NCBI GenBank assembly: GCA_900618425.1
Contig: UZAN01040127.1
Location: 1-64,000, forward strand
DNA length: 64,000 nt
Direction: 5' to 3'
Source: Echinostoma caproni
Taxonomy: Eukaryota > Platyhelminthes > Trematoda > Plagiorchiida > Echinostomatidae
A program made the translations under genes and the position numbers. Position 1 is the first letter of the stretch, and each line of letters opens with the position of its first letter. This document shows, piece after piece, positions 46,201-61,204 of the stretch. Under the pieces are notes generated by a model that saw nothing but the letters and a program-made list of their open reading frames with translations, was not told the origin of the DNA and made no database searches.

Positions 46201-49200
46201 AATGCCATTTACCTGACGGTTGGGATACAGTGGATACTGCCTTGGCTTAACTCATGCAATCTAGCTCTGTCGTCTCCCTTCTTTCTTTCTATTCATAATC
46301 TGTTTGACTGCATTCTTTCAATTGCGTCTCTGTGTGGCTCATTTGACAAACATTACTTATTAGGATCAAATTACTAGTCTTCCCGACACCTTCGTATATA
46401 CAGGATATTCATCATAAGAACAATACGGAAAAACAGGGTTATTCAGTTTACAATTAGGGACAGGCATAATCTGCAACTGATAAGCGAAACATGCGTTTGT
46501 CTCTCGAGTTGTGCATAGTAGAACACTGATTTATTCCGCAATGAGATAGTTATAAATGCACTTAGAACAAGTATGTTGATCTACCCTGATTGTAGTCATA
46601 CATTTGTGCATAGATAAAACCGTCGCTTCTACTAACAAACAACTGAGCAGTAGTATATGATACTGTGTTCTTCCTTGGGAACTTGTGCGTATAAGAAAAG
46701 GGTTTTATTGCAGCTTGCTCGATATTGCATGCATTACTTATTTATTTGTGTTCAAATAAAATAGAGAACGACGAAAAAGTAATGTATTTTTTCGTTATAA
46801 TAAGAATGAGTTTTGGACAAAATGCATTCTGTGAAATAGTGCTGTATAATAGAGTATTTTAAATCAATTTGCTTGGTTTGAGTTGAATCATTTTTGCCTG
46901 AACGAGTAGTAAGTAATATTTAAGTGAGGGTCTCATTGATGTTTGTGGTATGGTCTAGCCAAAGCTGGCTGAGTTCGCTGGACTCTTTTGATCGAGTTTC
47001 GTCAATCATACTCACTGAACTAGACGCGCCTTGGTAACCGTAAATTGAGAGAAGTTAAACACGGTCATACCTTCTCATTTTTAATTGACGCCGATAAATT
47101 TCCTTCTTCCAGTTGGTCCTTTACAGTGCATTTGAGAGTCCTCGTATTTTACTTTGTAGACGACTCTAGTGTTGATTTTCGCTGTCGTTCATCTCTGTGG
47201 TTTCAAATGAATTTAGATATACAGGTCTAACCGAAACTGAAGCAACGGGTCCCTGTGAAGCATGTGTGAATTCGTGTGGGCACAAGCATTTATACTAAAG
47301 TATTTTTTCCAAATAATAATAAACAAGTCTTGGTGAGTCTTTAGAGCATTGATTTTCCTGATTTGTATATACTGAGCAGATGTAAGGATTCAGAATGTAC
47401 CGGGCACTCAAATTTCGTCAGTAGTGGTTGACCTAGAACATGATGAGTTAAGAGCTAACTTCAGAGAATAAAACAATTTTATTTACAACAAATGAATATT
47501 TTAGCAATTGGGCGTCCGTATAGTCTTGCCAAGAATCCTAAAATATCTTCAATATACACTAAAATGTATTTTTACTGATCATTTGTTCTATGGGCTAGGA
47601 CTTGTCTGAAGAATTTGCTAAGATACTCTTTACAAGCGAATATTTGGAAAGTAATTCGAATTTTATATTGTTTTTATTGGATCGCTATTAAGTTACTTTT
47701 AAGCATGATTTAGTGGAATCGATGACATATTGTCCTCCCTCGTCTCCATCTTGAAATTAATGTCATTGATGGTGTTAATATTATTACCGTATGTTCTACT
47801 TTGATAAGATTCGATCAAGATAACAAAAGTATTGTCATTGAAATAGAGGAAGTTTTTATTTTCATTTATAGCAATAATTTCTTCGATTTTCGAACTCTGA
47901 TATTGGCTACGAATCGGGTTTTTGGTCATCTCACTGGCATGTTTTGAGTTATTCGTATATTTCGACCTCGAGTTTGAAGTTTGTATGTAAAGATTGTTCC
48001 ACAGTTTGCAAAAGCCCGTAATGCTTTATAATTCCCACTGGATCGAAAAACCATTTTAGCTTTTTTAACCAATGTCTGATAAGACATTTCGTAATTAATT
48101 CCTAACATTTACACTGGTCTATCGATTGGCCTCATCCCATTGGCGTCTTCAAATTTTAATTTCGTTCAAATGTACATTTATCGGTAATGTTTTACTTGTA
48201 TTCTAGTAGTTTTAGTAAAAGGCAATCCGTTTATTCAGAAACAACACATTAGGGGTTTGACCCTGTAATTTCGTGATAAGCACGGTGAATAGTTCTGTCT
48301 CATTTTATTTACTTCAGTGATAGTGAATGATTGGATAAACTTCAAAGTTCTCACAACTGATAGCAAATGAGAGGCTTGCAACCAGTAATTTCTAATTGGT
48401 TTGCCATGTATAGTGTTATGTGACTATCAAAAGGTACTCTGATAATGATAGGTGCTAGTAGACTATCAACTGTTTGTTGTTGTTCTTTTCAGTCGTTTAA
48501 GTCCTGTTCATGAACAGACTTCCACTCAAAACAGCACAAACACATCGACATGCTCGTTTAAAGCACAGGTGATTGGTGGAATGAATGTACTTAGTGCCGA
48601 TTTTCGGTGATCTGTTTGAGGAGCGTAACGCACAGCGCTTCAGTAGTCCAAATGACTTCGCAACCCCCCACAAAGTAACATTTCATCAGATTCTGATTTG
48701 TAACTGCGTCGTTTCTATTCAGTGCTTGGTCCTAATTGAATTTCGTTTGCAGTCGAATTCACATGGATTAACAACGATTGAACCGTGACTTTCCGTTTAT
48801 TTCGATCTTAGTGCTTTGTCTATCCTCAGTCACGACTGCAGTTGCATAATTGTATTCTCGAACGAACATTCTTCCTCCGGGTGAGCAACTTCCACCTATC
48901 GATCATAATAATAAGAAATTGCTCTGTTGTGACAGTCATAATAGTAATGAGTAATAGGGCGTTATCGCGTAACACGGAGCCACACCCATCGATGACAAGC
49001 ACGATGATTGGTTTGAAATTAATAACAAAGTGAGTGGGCTACTCAACCGAACTGCGACAGTCAAATTGCATGGGAACGCTTATTCATCAATATTAATTAT
49101 TGATTGGCTGAAGCTATTGGTTAGTCACTGGATAATCGCTAATGTCCAGTTTTGAACCAATCTGATCTCATCGTTAGGACTAACCGGTCTGATGCATGAA

Positions 49201-51134
49201 AATCATCTTGAAGGAATCCAATAGATAAAAGCGAGTAGTCGTTGCTATGACCGGAGTAAATCCCAAATAAGAAACCGTATTAAACAGTTTAGGCTAACAT
49301 ATTGGTAATATAGTAACATAGGAGAAACATTCACCATCTAGAATGTACTTTAAGTACCTTAAGTATTTTACTCTTTTATCCAAGATATTGACCTTCGACA
49401 ATGTAGCTCAGAATTTTTGGTTCTTAGTCGAAAATAGCACACATGTTGGCCAGCCCCTTTGAGAACGAGATAGAGATGTATTGCGTTCTGTCAGCCATGA
49501 CCCGTAATTGTTTCTCAAACTAGTAACAAGACTCTTAAATAGGGGAAATCTAAGGACAGAGGCTTACAACAGAACCCGTATCAAATTACACCGAATGGGA
49601 CCAAGCAGATTTGCTTTCAGTCAAATACATTGACACAACTCAGTGCCGGAATATCGGTTTGGGCCGGAAGATCACTTCCAATGTGAATTCCGGGGCTCAC
49701 ACGCCATAAAGGGTTTTGTTTTCGGAGAGGTATGAAGTTGGATAACTCTTGCGCGCGATGATACATTTCAAGTCACAGTAAGACTTATCACTAACAAGTA
49801 ATGATAGAGTGCGGGACTATGTGAGTAACTTTCCTGAAGTAAAATGACTGATGCACGATAAAAGCAGTGTGGCAATGCAAATCGATGTCGGTGGTACCTT
49901 AGGCAATCTTTTACTCTGGAGGGGTGTGGGAAAACATTTTGTAATGCATTTATCTAGGTATTGATGAAACTCACTCCAATTGTAACTCGACAAATCGCTT
50001 ATTGTGAATGCCCGACGTTTTGAACTTCATTCCCTGGAGTTTACATGGGATTACCCCACACCAGACACCACGCATCTGTAGTGGCAACCAGATATGTTGT
50101 TGCTTGCTTTCTGCGTTTAAACAGACGGTTCCCCAGTTCGAGGACGTTTGATGGTGTACCATTTGTAAGATAAATGAACATAAATAGAAAAATAAGAAAA
50201 ATAATTTTTCAAAATGGCTGATAGGTATGCCACAGGTATTTTCTTTTCATTCGCTCAACACTATGTCCGTCCTCCGTTTTTTCTTGAGCATTTCTGTCAG
50301 ACCTCTTGGCATGGATTCCACCAACTTGGCGATCAAATCGCTTTGTTTATTTATCTCCAGCTCATGAAGTTTTCTGGCCTCGGGCGATTACTCTGTTTAT
50401 ATTATGTTCTACTATTCAAATTAAACATAAACATACTTCGATATCGTACATTAAATCACAGATTTATCCTTTTATCCTGATTTGCTTTTATTGTGCAAAT
50501 GAATTGTTCACACTGGGATGCTTTGACTTTAGTCTGCAGCCAAATCGAGTTTCGAACTCGGTTGTGAAACCGGAGTACGACAGTTTATTTATCATCCCTT
50601 CCTAGCTATGTAGTATCTCCTTCTCCCTGCTAAACGTTTTTCGCGTTCCCAAAGCTATACATTTATTTAATACTTTGAAACTGAATAAATGTATGGTATG
50701 AGATTCTCCACATATTCAAACAATTAAATGAATATGTATGGACAATTAAAAAAACCTTTCCATGGTGATCAATTGTATCCATTCAATCTGAGGGTAATAT
50801 CTTCCTCTCGATATTTCAAACAAGGTGTATTCTGAGTGATCGCAATTTAAGACCGAATCGTGCTGCGATGTATGTGATATACTCGGAGACGTTTCCCGCC
50901 AGGAGTGTATCCTTCCCTGCAAGATTCAGGATTTTTGTTTTCAAGTCAAATGTAAACAGTTTTACACCTCCATATGTGAGAACGAATAAAATGTGCTGTC
51001 CCTTTGTCAGCAAAACTTCGATTATCACAATGATTATTTTGACACTTTTTTCTCAGATCACTGAGGTCCAGTTCAATCGGAATCTAGGTTGTATGTCTCG
51101 CTCAGATGGCTAAGGACTGCTTTTTTCGAGATAG
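40248..51134. other. Long AT-rich stretch, no firm gene
   Basis: Several open frames on both strands (for example 41138-41482 minus, 44416-44664 plus, 44806-44961 plus) have protein-like composition. None has a recognisable family, and competing frames look equally good, so none is called. No transposon protein or structured RNA was recognised. Confidence 0.35.
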
Positions 51135-51439
51135 TTGTTGAAATACGGGAACTATGATGAAGAAACTAGCCAAAATGTATTGGAGGCCGGGGAAGTAAAG
51201 AATTCGTCCCTGCAACACGTACAACTTGGAAGAAGAATTTCATTAAATTGGACCGAATATCTCGTATTAGTTAGACAAATGAGTATTGGAAAATACAGAA
51301 ATAATTGCAACGAAGCGTCCAGTCATTTTCCAATCGACTATTGTCGTCATCAGTTTAACATTTATCATGATCACAATATGTTTTCTTCTCCCACCAGACG
51401 AACAAAACGATTACCGTTGAATAAAACAAGTAGTGATAG
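51135..51439 (+). CDS. Candidate exon, unknown protein
   Basis: Open from an acceptor-like TTTTTTCGAGATAG to a donor AG|GTAAATCC at 51440. It encodes about 101 residues including EETSQNVLEAGEVKNSSLQH, SLNWTEYLVLVRQ and RRTKRLPLNKTSSDR. It is hydrophilic, with the sequons NSS, NWT and NKT. The start is set by the acceptor because a TAG in frame lies immediately before it. No splice partner in matching phase was found. Chance open frames of this length occur, so this is a weak call. Confidence 0.2.
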
Positions 51440-54149
51440 GTAAATCCTCAGGTAATGACCATTTTTCCCTTTTTGCATTTTTATTCATTGGAAAATTGTG
51501 AACTCTCATGAAACGTAGGACAAAATGGAGATAACAACAGTGAAATATATAGGGCATGGTAAACAGTATTTTTGGTGTCTAAAAACGATTTATGAGGACA
51601 AACAGCTAACGGTGTCCCATCACATCTATGATAGTCACTTTTCAAGAAACACTGTTATGGCAGATTTGGTAAAGTTTCTTAGCAAAATTTAATTTTTGTC
51701 GTGATATTTCTCAGCTAATAAAGTCTAAACTGAACCACTTCAAATTAATGTAATTTATCGACCAGCAAATGGGTGGCTCGCCTGATCCCCTGCGTCATGC
51801 AACCGAATCGATTGGATAATCAAGATTAATCGTAATTCATTTACGCATATTCTAACTTTTGATAACATACGACTGTATTTAGTATTGGCAGTCTAAGTCA
51901 CTATAATTATACTCGATTTAGAGAAACTAGAAAATTGATTTACACACAAAACCACAGAGATGAATTGCCTAAAACTGCGTTTAACTGTATGTGTTCTGTA
52001 ATTGTGGAAACATAGCAATGGTTATCTGTTTTATTCATCTCTGCACCCATCGAAACCGTATTCTTACCGGGATCCAAACCTGGCTGGGACGGATTTGGAA
52101 GCACAACGATCAACTCTATCACCTCGTCAATATTTAAATAATTGGTTTACCCATGTGCTGATGAGTGCTGACTGTCAACCGCGCAGCCACAAAGTGGACT
52201 TTTAGTTAAGATTGCGAATTTATCCGGTTCGCGTACAACGGAGACAACAACAACTGCCACACCATAGGGAATGAATTATTTGTTCACTATTCAGTAACAC
52301 ATTTTTGTACAAGTCATAAGTAGGATGCAACAAAAGTGAGTGAGATTCACATAGGAAGACAGCCCTATGGATTATTATGTTTGTGAATTCCTCAGGCCAA
52401 GAACTAAAATATATTTCAATAATAGGTCAGTAATTTCCCACTACAGGAGCAGATCACAGCATCCGGCATCATTTTCGCCACAGCAAATACAATTCCACAG
52501 TTGAATTTTTCGCCCTTACATTTTTTGAGCTGATCTCAAGTTGGATCAATAAACCGTATCATGTATAATTTGCGATCGAACCTCGAGTTTGTTGATCGGA
52601 ATCGCCTCGCATTATGAATCTAGTGCAATCTCTGTTTCATGGAGCAAATTTCCTTAGGGGGTCGAAAAACGCATATGCAGACTCAAATGGTTACATGGCA
52701 AACTATCGATTCTGAGCAGTAATGATCAAATCCAACGAAATGAAAGTCTCCCCTGAGAAATCCTACCCTGTCCAAATTAAAGCACACTGATATCTTTAGA
52801 ACATTCTCCAATGTTTCTTGAATTATTGTGCAGAACGAAAAGGATTTTGTCTAATCGACGGATTGGTCCCGTAGACATTTTAGGTGGTTTTGAAATTCTG
52901 GAAAACCGCTGGTTTAGAACCTCCTGAAATGTTTTTCTACACCAATATTTATAAATTAAATGAGATTATATTGATTTCGCAAGATCCACACACTAAAATT
53001 ACTCATTTTCACTTGGTCTGATCAACTGCCTTGCGATAAAGATGGTGGTATACCTTTTGTACCGTTTTACCTTTGTAAAACCCGTTTCGACCCCATTGGC
53101 TTACACTGATATCGAGACCGCATCGGTGGAAAATTCTGCGCTGTCCTTACCAGCTTCAATTGTTCACCCCAACCTGCAACACGCGAAATGACATTACCTA
53201 CGCAAAGCAAAAGTTTATCATTTTTAGTTTGCTATATTGTTACGCAATAGTGCGCAAATTTTTCTGATCCGCTTTTGTAGAATGTTTAGGTGGGCGTATG
53301 TTTTTACCGGAATAGAAAACAATCGTGACTGCTACATCGCGTAATCTCACTCGTTTCCAAAGGATTTTATACTAAACATAGTCTGTTGCTACCTTCCGCA
53401 TATTTTATCCAAATGGGCGATCAGAAGTACATGGTTTAAAGATCATGTGATGATTCAGATACATAGAACCATAGATTAATTCTATTCACCGTTATGCACT
53501 TCCTGTTCAATTGTACACTTCCTGCGCGAATGAATTCCGAATTTCTGTGAAGTGAAAAATCAAATCCACGTAAAATATGGACTAGCATTTGATTTTGAAG
53601 AATGTGATCCTCGCATCCAAATGAGTTCCCTTATTTCCGATGCATTGGTAATTTCTCACAGTGTTTAGGAAGTTCACCAGGATGTACCAATAAACTTATA
53701 GCTACACATTACGCAAATAAAATGTTCAGTTAGCTCAGAAGAAAACGTTTTTCATGTGAACGAATTAAATGTTAGCCACCGAATCGTTTTCCATAGTATA
53801 GAAAAGACACGTAATAAATTCGCCATTTCTACAGGATTCGGCTGGAGATTGTTGAATTGAGCAGCCTCAAATAATGATGTGAACCGCACATTATGTCTGA
53901 TTTTGAAGTGATTTAATAAACCTATTCAAGTATACTCGATGCATGAGTAAAGACATGAATGTGGATGATGCGTAAATCAGCTGTCACTGTTATGTCCTAA
54001 TGGGCGTGCGAATACGTAAGCTTTCTTAGTAGTTTCTATTGTAACTTTTTGTTATTCAACAATTGTCTAGCATGGCTGCGAACACTCATTCTTAAACAAC
54101 GCTGAACGAGTCGATCTCCACAATCTCAGAGTCATAAGTAACATTCTCA
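51440..54149. other. No supportable gene
   Basis: AT-rich sequence up to the second assembly gap. Nothing recognised. Confidence 0.4.
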
Positions 54150-54858
54150 NNNNNNNNNNNNNNNNNNNNNNNNNNNNNNNNNNNNNNNNNNNNNNNNNNN
54201 NNNNNNNNNNNNNNNNNNNNNNNNNNNNNNNNNNNNNNNNNNNNNNNNNNNNNNNNNNNNNNNNNNNNNNNNNNNNNNNNNNNNNNNNNNNNNNNNNNNN
54301 NNNNNNNNNNNNNNNNNNNNNNNNNNNNNNNNNNNNNNNNNNNNNNNNNNNNNNNNNNNNNNNNNNNNNNNNNNNNNNNNNNNNNNNNNNNNNNNNNNNN
54401 NNNNNNNNNNNNNNNNNNNNNNNNNNNNNNNNNNNNNNNNNNNNNNNNNNNNNNNNNNNNNNNNNNNNNNNNNNNNNNNNNNNNNNNNNNNNNNNNNNNN
54501 NNNNNNNNNNNNNNNNNNNNNNNNNNNNNNNNNNNNNNNNNNNNNNNNNNNNNNNNNNNNNNNNNNNNNNNNNNNNNNNNNNNNNNNNNNNNNNNNNNNN
54601 NNNNNNNNNNNNNNNNNNNNNNNNNNNNNNNNNNNNNNNNNNNNNNNNNNNNNNNNNNNNNNNNNNNNNNNNNNNNNNNNNNNNNNNNNNNNNNNNNNNN
54701 NNNNNNNNNNNNNNNNNNNNNNNNNNNNNNNNNNNNNNNNNNNNNNNNNNNNNNNNNNNNNNNNNNNNNNNNNNNNNNNNNNNNNNNNNNNNNNNNNNNN
54801 NNNNNNNNNNNNNNNNNNNNNNNNNNNNNNNNNNNNNNNNNNNNNNNNNNNNNNNNNN
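54150..54858. other. Assembly gap (709 N)
   Basis: A run of 709 N. The flanks show no recognised element, so what is missing cannot be said. Confidence 0.99.
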
Positions 54859-57800
54859 CAAGCTGATTGGAATCTGTGCTTGTGTTGCAATCCTGAAGGC
54901 AATCAGACAAGCACGTCACTAGTTGAGAATGAAGATTTCAACAACTCCCGCTGCTGAATGGTTTGCTTATTGTAAGTCTCGAGAACCCGCTCGACAAAAT
55001 GTCACCTCCGGTTTATTTACCTGAACCGTGCAACTTAATGATAAAGAACGTTGGCAACTTGCGAAGACATTTAAAACATATTTTTTAATGGCATATACTT
55101 AATCAGGGATTACAAAAACCCATTAGAAAATTGCTTTATTTGAATGACTATCTTTCGGGCTTCATCTTCACACACAATCCTCAGTTAATCGATTCAACCA
55201 TACACTTAGAGGCACTAGACTCGAGTTTTGCTCTTATTAGAGCTCATCAGTAGTGCATATCCACCGTCCCGCCGAGGATCTGAGATACGGACCCATAGAA
55301 AAAGCAAATTTAATCCGTGGTCGAACAGAAAGTAACACCTAGTCAAACTAGTTGTTTATAAATTAGTTATCTACTGGAGTACATGTATATCATCCTTTAC
55401 GGATAAAGTTGTGCAATCCACTGTCGGACTGAAATATGATCTGAGGAAACTTAGTGGATATTATAAGTTAGACACAGTAAAACTTGCACTTTAGGAAGAA
55501 AACCAGTAAAACAGCACTTTAACAATGCTCAGTAAGGAGGACATCGGTACAACTAGTTGACTCGAAAAATGCTTGCCAAGTGTGCTGATATAACGGGGGT
55601 TCACGTGAGTAGTATGCGACAATTGCGCAATAGAAACCTTCACTTTCTTGTGACTTTTCAGTTCTCGGTTGTAGTGGATTGCATTTAAGTGCTATGGGGA
55701 ATGTAAAAAGATCGTTTGACCATCATTCAGATGGCGTTTATAAGGAGAGAGATCAATATGTTTGTCTGTGTTCAAACCACGCTGATTGTCCACAGTTGTC
55801 CCATTTGCTCCCCGAATCATTTCATTTCCGTAAAACAAAAAAAGGTTTCTCAGTCTGGCGCTTGAACTGCGTATATATAGTCGCGGAAGCTGCATTAGAT
55901 CTTGGCTAAATGACAAATTGAACGTCTTGTATAAAATAATGGAGGAATGGGAAGGTATAAAGAAGCAATCAAATCAATCTCGTTTTACAAAATTACCACT
56001 AACACCTTCCATGCACGAGTGAGACAAGCTTCTGATATTCACCATATAACCGGCAAAACTGAAATGCTATAAACGACCATCAATTAATAGATCCAGTGAC
56101 AAAACCCTCTCCTTTTCCTCAATCCAAAAAGGTATCACTCTCGCCGCACGCACAAAACTAACGTTATTTGCCTTTCACGTCCGGGACAACTCTGTGCCAA
56201 CAACAAAACAAAAACAGCGAGAAAAGAAGCTACGGAAACATCAAATCCATCGATCCTTTGCGTCATGATAATTTGTGATTTAACTTCTAATGGCATGCAG
56301 AAACCTTGTTTGGGCGATGAACTCTAGCATCTATCAAGTACTAATCACACGCAGAAAACATGTCCAGTATGAACCGACTGCAGACTTTTGGGCTATAGAC
56401 TTTTGGCTATAAATTCTGAATCGAATTGATCAGATCAAACGTATAACTCATCAATAATGGAGTGGTTTTTTACATGCTCTGTCAAAGATGTGGTGTTCCA
56501 AATTGTCAAATAAAACATTCAATGGCATCTGAGTTGTAAACGCATCAGCAGTCACGTTGGGATTCAAATCTAGACACCAGTTTACTTTACTTGTAAATGT
56601 TGTGTCGAATCCTCATGACAGCATTCGAAATAGAAAATTTCGCAATAACTTGTATCACCTGAGGTTCAGAATTTCCAAACAACCAGGGAATTTTCTTGAT
56701 AGCAATGATGAGTTTAACTTGTGGGGAACAAAAAGTCTACTAACAAGGAAAATCAGCTCTGCGGACATAGAACGGTTAAGGGCAAATGCCTATTACTATC
56801 GAATGGACCAATCAGAGAATCACGTTTTAAATAACATCGCTACCCATCTCAGTTGTTGGATATCAAAAGATTATTTGTATGTAGGATTTTCAGCACCTAA
56901 TGCGAGTATCTGCGATTCTGGCTCGAACAGGAATCAAATATAGTGCGCACAGTTGACGAGCCTCAACAAGGACAAATCAGTTGTGCATGGTACTTTGTTT
57001 ATCTTTATGCAACCTGGTTATACTATCCGATTGGGGCCCTTCAGTCGTGAGAAACCATCCACCCCATTCAGAACCGAACTCTGAACCTCACCGCTTTAAA
57101 GGAAGCATACTAATCACTTAAGTGCCTGGTAGGTGATCGGACCGCTTTTTATTTTATCTAGGTACAATGGGGGACAAACCATCTCTACAGTCTGGAAGCA
57201 AACATCTAACCTTACTCATCGCAGCACTTGTAACTTGTTTTAAAACATTCTGAACATTCTGAACGTGTTATATGATGAGCACCATCCAGATGGAAAAAAA
57301 TTGGACAGTGATTCGTACTGTTCACGATTCCCTTGTTCTACGTACGACGACATTGTCTATGCCATCGAATAACCACTTCCCTGATTACATTTGATAGACC
57401 TATATTGGTTTCAGTTGAATCCATTCAACTAATCTGGTCCTCTGAGCAGCGTTCAAACGAGCGTCAGGTTTCACTTTCAGAGAGTCAAAAAGTGGTGCCG
57501 GGAAGGTTTAGCACGCTTGGATGTTGAAATTGGTTTGAGATGTTTTTGTGTTTGAAAGGTATATTTCGGGTTGAATTTTTTTTCAAATTCCCTGAGTAAA
57601 TATCTGTTCCCCTCATTGGCTATTCTATTCTAAATCCGCTCAATTTGTTTGAGTTCTGTTTCAGGAGAATTGCATTGCATGTCGACTAGTTCTTTTTAAC
57701 AGAAAAACGGTGATCATAAAAGGTTTTTCTAGAAACATATTCACAACATATATGATAACAAATAAATGCAATAATGAAGCGATGAAGAAGCTAGAAATCT

Positions 57801-60800
57801 TTTTTTGTTTTCATTGATGGAGAATCGTCAGCGAATGATGATAACTATTTCGGCAAACCTCATTTATTGTATTTTGGGCGTACTCATTCGTAGCTCTGGC
57901 TGTGACACCAGCAACGAAGCTAGAAAGAAGAACAAAAAAGCTAGAGACAAAATGTTTATGGTTCTGGTTCTGCCCAATGTAACAGGCTTATGAGATCAAA
58001 AATGTGAAAAAATGTCAAAAAATGGAAATGACTAAGGGTATTTAGATGGGAAAATGTTTATTAACCCCATAAAATCAATTCTTAAATAGGGTGTTGTTCT
58101 TACAAGCAACTAGATTGACCACTGGTATTTGCGATTGGCCTTGAATACAGCAAATACTAGTAAGGTCCTCTTTGCACAAGCAGAGAAAACACAAACTCAG
58201 TAAGTGTTCAATGTGCGTAAACAATTATATTTGTCCTCCGATTCCCTCTGGGATACAGGAGATGTATTCTTGCGTAACATCTCAATTTCCAAAGAGGTTA
58301 TGAAATAACCATTTGACGGTGCTAAAAATCCTAAAACTTAAATCATTCTCCCTATTCTATACACTTTTCTAAAGTGTCTCATTAGGTGGTGATCATAAGA
58401 CACGCTTACCAGTCTAGAAAATCTGTCCACAAGTCTAGTCCATTCCCCAGAAAGGTGTCGTTCCTGAATGAAAAGAATAAAAACGAAGTTTGTATTATTT
58501 GAAACTCCAAGTATTTTGGTATTTAGTGTTTCCGCATGTGATACCTTGATCACTGTGTGCTTTAGCATCTCGTACGGTAAGTGAATACCACTACTACTTT
58601 CCATATTACGGTCTCAATTCAGATGAGAAGTTATTAATTTAAGGTTTTCTATGCAAGCAATGTTTGTGATGTAAACAGTGGAATCACCGTGTTACAAAAC
58701 AACAGCAGATGTTACGCTCTCCAATTTAAATCATATTCGTTCAAGCGTAGGATGCATGTGCAAATAGAATACATTTGTGCGATTGTCAGATTGACGGACC
58801 AATATTTCAACCCGTTTGTCTTCGCGAAAGGTTTTAAATAAAAAATTATTATTTATTCGTTAAGCGATTTCTGTGTTTATTGTTCTGCGCATCGACGAAG
58901 TGACCAATGTTCACCATATTCTTGCTGCCTACGCTGTTCGTTTGTGACGTCATTTGTCGTCGAACGGTAGCAGATGTATCATTATGTCTGCACCAATTGT
59001 CTGCTTTTTTCCATTATAACGGTCCGGCTGATTAGATTGGGTCGTTTAATGGAAACAAATAAACATGTCCGTTTGTTGAAAGAAAACCGTTACCAGAGTT
59101 ATTTGGAATGGCTTCAGTAAAATCTCAATTTCGTCTATTAAAACAATAATATTTTTGCAATCTCAGCCCGTTTTCGTTTGACCGGATAACTTTGTACCCT
59201 ATGATAAATGTCCTTAACCAGGGGAGAGAGGTTTTGTGCATCTATCCCAAATGTGACCAAAGCAAAAGATGGGTGGAAAGATTCAGTTCTTGAGTTCTTT
59301 GAAACATTGTCCGTTAGGTTTTTGTCAGCACTCATTGGAGAAAAGACAAAAGATACCACTGAGAGCCATTAACTTCAGCGCTATTCATTCAATGGATGTT
59401 TATTAAATATGCGGTGATCTTTGTGAGTTTTATGAATGAGCTTCATAACCACTGAAAAAATCAAGTAAAAGATTGATAAATTACTCCGCTTTTCTAATTT
59501 GAAAATGATCTTTGCAGACATATTAAGAACTTAGTTCATCTCAAATGAAGGTAGATAACATGTGACAGTCATATTAGATACAGTGACGAAACCAGTATTT
59601 ACATAATCATTTTGTTTTGAAAGCCGGTGTAATGCAGCTGGATCAAACTTCCCCAATGATGGATGTAGCTCTTGCACGTATGTGATTTCAACAGTGTTTG
59701 TGCAACACACCCAAATAAAGAAATCGATCTAGACATTTCTTTTTCTCATTAAACATGCGAGAGAAACGACCGAGTCGAGTGTCTAATAACAGTTGTTGGC
59801 AATCACGAAGAATCTCATTCAACATGGATAATTACCTTTACCCAGATAAAATCGCTTATTCAGTTCACGTTAGCATGATCATAATAATTTATTGAGAAGT
59901 ATTTTGACAAATCGTACCCAAAATAACGCACAAGAAAACTTTGCGAGCGTGTACCTGAACACTGAGAGCATTTTGGTCAATCGCAATTGTAGCATGCAAT
60001 TGTTTTGCTAGCCTTATCATAAATTGATCTATTGTGACACGAATTTCAGTGTCCTAATCTTTTGGAAACATCATGGCTTACAGGAAGCAGCACTTAATTA
60101 ATGTTTCAATTGAATACAAATAAAGTCTCACACAGTGGAAGATGGGCAGACAAAACTACACGTATCACATAACGGTCTCAAACCTGAGCCACGTGACTTG
60201 TGTACGATATGCTTCCTTTTTTGGTGCACTCCGAATTGCATAGACTTAAAGAAAATGGTATTTTTAGGAAAATTGGAAACTCAAGATAACTACTTGTTGA
60301 ACAGAGTGCACTTTCTATGCTTTGATTAGGATCGATGTCAACTTTTTACAAGTTACTTATTTGTGGTCATTTCCATGATTTCATTATCAGTGATTCGTTC
60401 AACACTTTCACTCTCGACAATTAGAATCCCAACTATACCATTTTGGAATAGCTCTGCATCTCGCATAAACCCGGGGGCTCGGGAAATCAGCGGATTCGGT
60501 ACAACTGAGCAACATGTATCCTGAACGGCACAAGGCTGTGGAAAGTTAAACTAACGTTAAGGTGTCTTGAACTGAAGGTGAACTGCTGATAGACAGGTTA
60601 TCCATGAATGGAAACTTTCAACCCAAGGTAAGAGAAAGAGAACATGGTGAACCAAAACACTCGCTTCTTAATGGTAGTATCAAGCAAAGTGTGACAGTCT
60701 TTGTAAGTCCCGAACACTGTTCCCCGTTCAGAACAGGGTCGGAAATTCTGTGTTCGACAACTGATCTCAGAACTTTGTCCGGCATTCGCGTTCCTTTCAT

Positions 60801-61204
60801 CAATCGGTTCGTATATAGTGACATTTTGGGTTGGCCTGACAATGAAAGTACCGCATCCAATGACACCTGTTTACGTATTCTGCGAGTGGATAGAAATCAT
60901 CTTCCAATTGCTATTACGATGAGGCTTTTTCTATTCGTCCTTCTCTGTGTATGGTTTTAATCCCTGGCAGAGTCATTTATCAGTTTGCACGGCGGAAAAC
61001 AGTCTGATAATTAGAGACCTGCATTGTGGACAAAATGTTCAGCTTTGATCCAGGGTATTCCACCAAAACTAGACCAAGAATACAGCTGTAACAATATACC
61101 TGCAGTCTCGTTCGGCACGCAGCTTAGTTACTATCGATTGAAATCGTAGTATCTTCATTGTCGTGCAGAATTATTTCTTTTTTGTGGGGAACACCTTCGC
61201 ATAT
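54859..61204. other. No firm gene; one repeat and weak candidates
   Basis: Holds the minus-strand tRNA-headed repeat at about 57066-57140. Open plus-strand frames at 56557-56943 and 60604-60960 are 118-128 codons long; the second ends in a hydrophobic segment just before its stop. Neither has a splice partner or a family match, and frames of this size are expected by chance. Confidence 0.35.
57066..57140 (-). repeat. tRNA-headed relic
   Basis: On the minus strand GGCACTTAAGTGATTAGTAT resembles a box A/D-arm and AGAGTTCGGTTCTGAAT a box B, about 30 bases apart. No full cloverleaf forms. Confidence 0.38.

Noticed and set aside
54067..54919. Apparent long frames across the second N run.
   Set aside because: Artefact of the gap. 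The short flanks carry no recognisable coding sequence.
56557..56943. 128-codon plus-strand open frame.
   Set aside because: Several frames of this length are expected by chance in 64 kb on both strands; there is no motif and no convincing splice sites.
60604..60960. 118-codon plus-strand frame ending in a hydrophobic stretch (MRLFLFVLLCVWF), suggestive of a GPI-type or membrane tail.
   Set aside because: An in-frame donor near its start (AAG|GTAAGA) contradicts continuous reading, and no family is recognisable.
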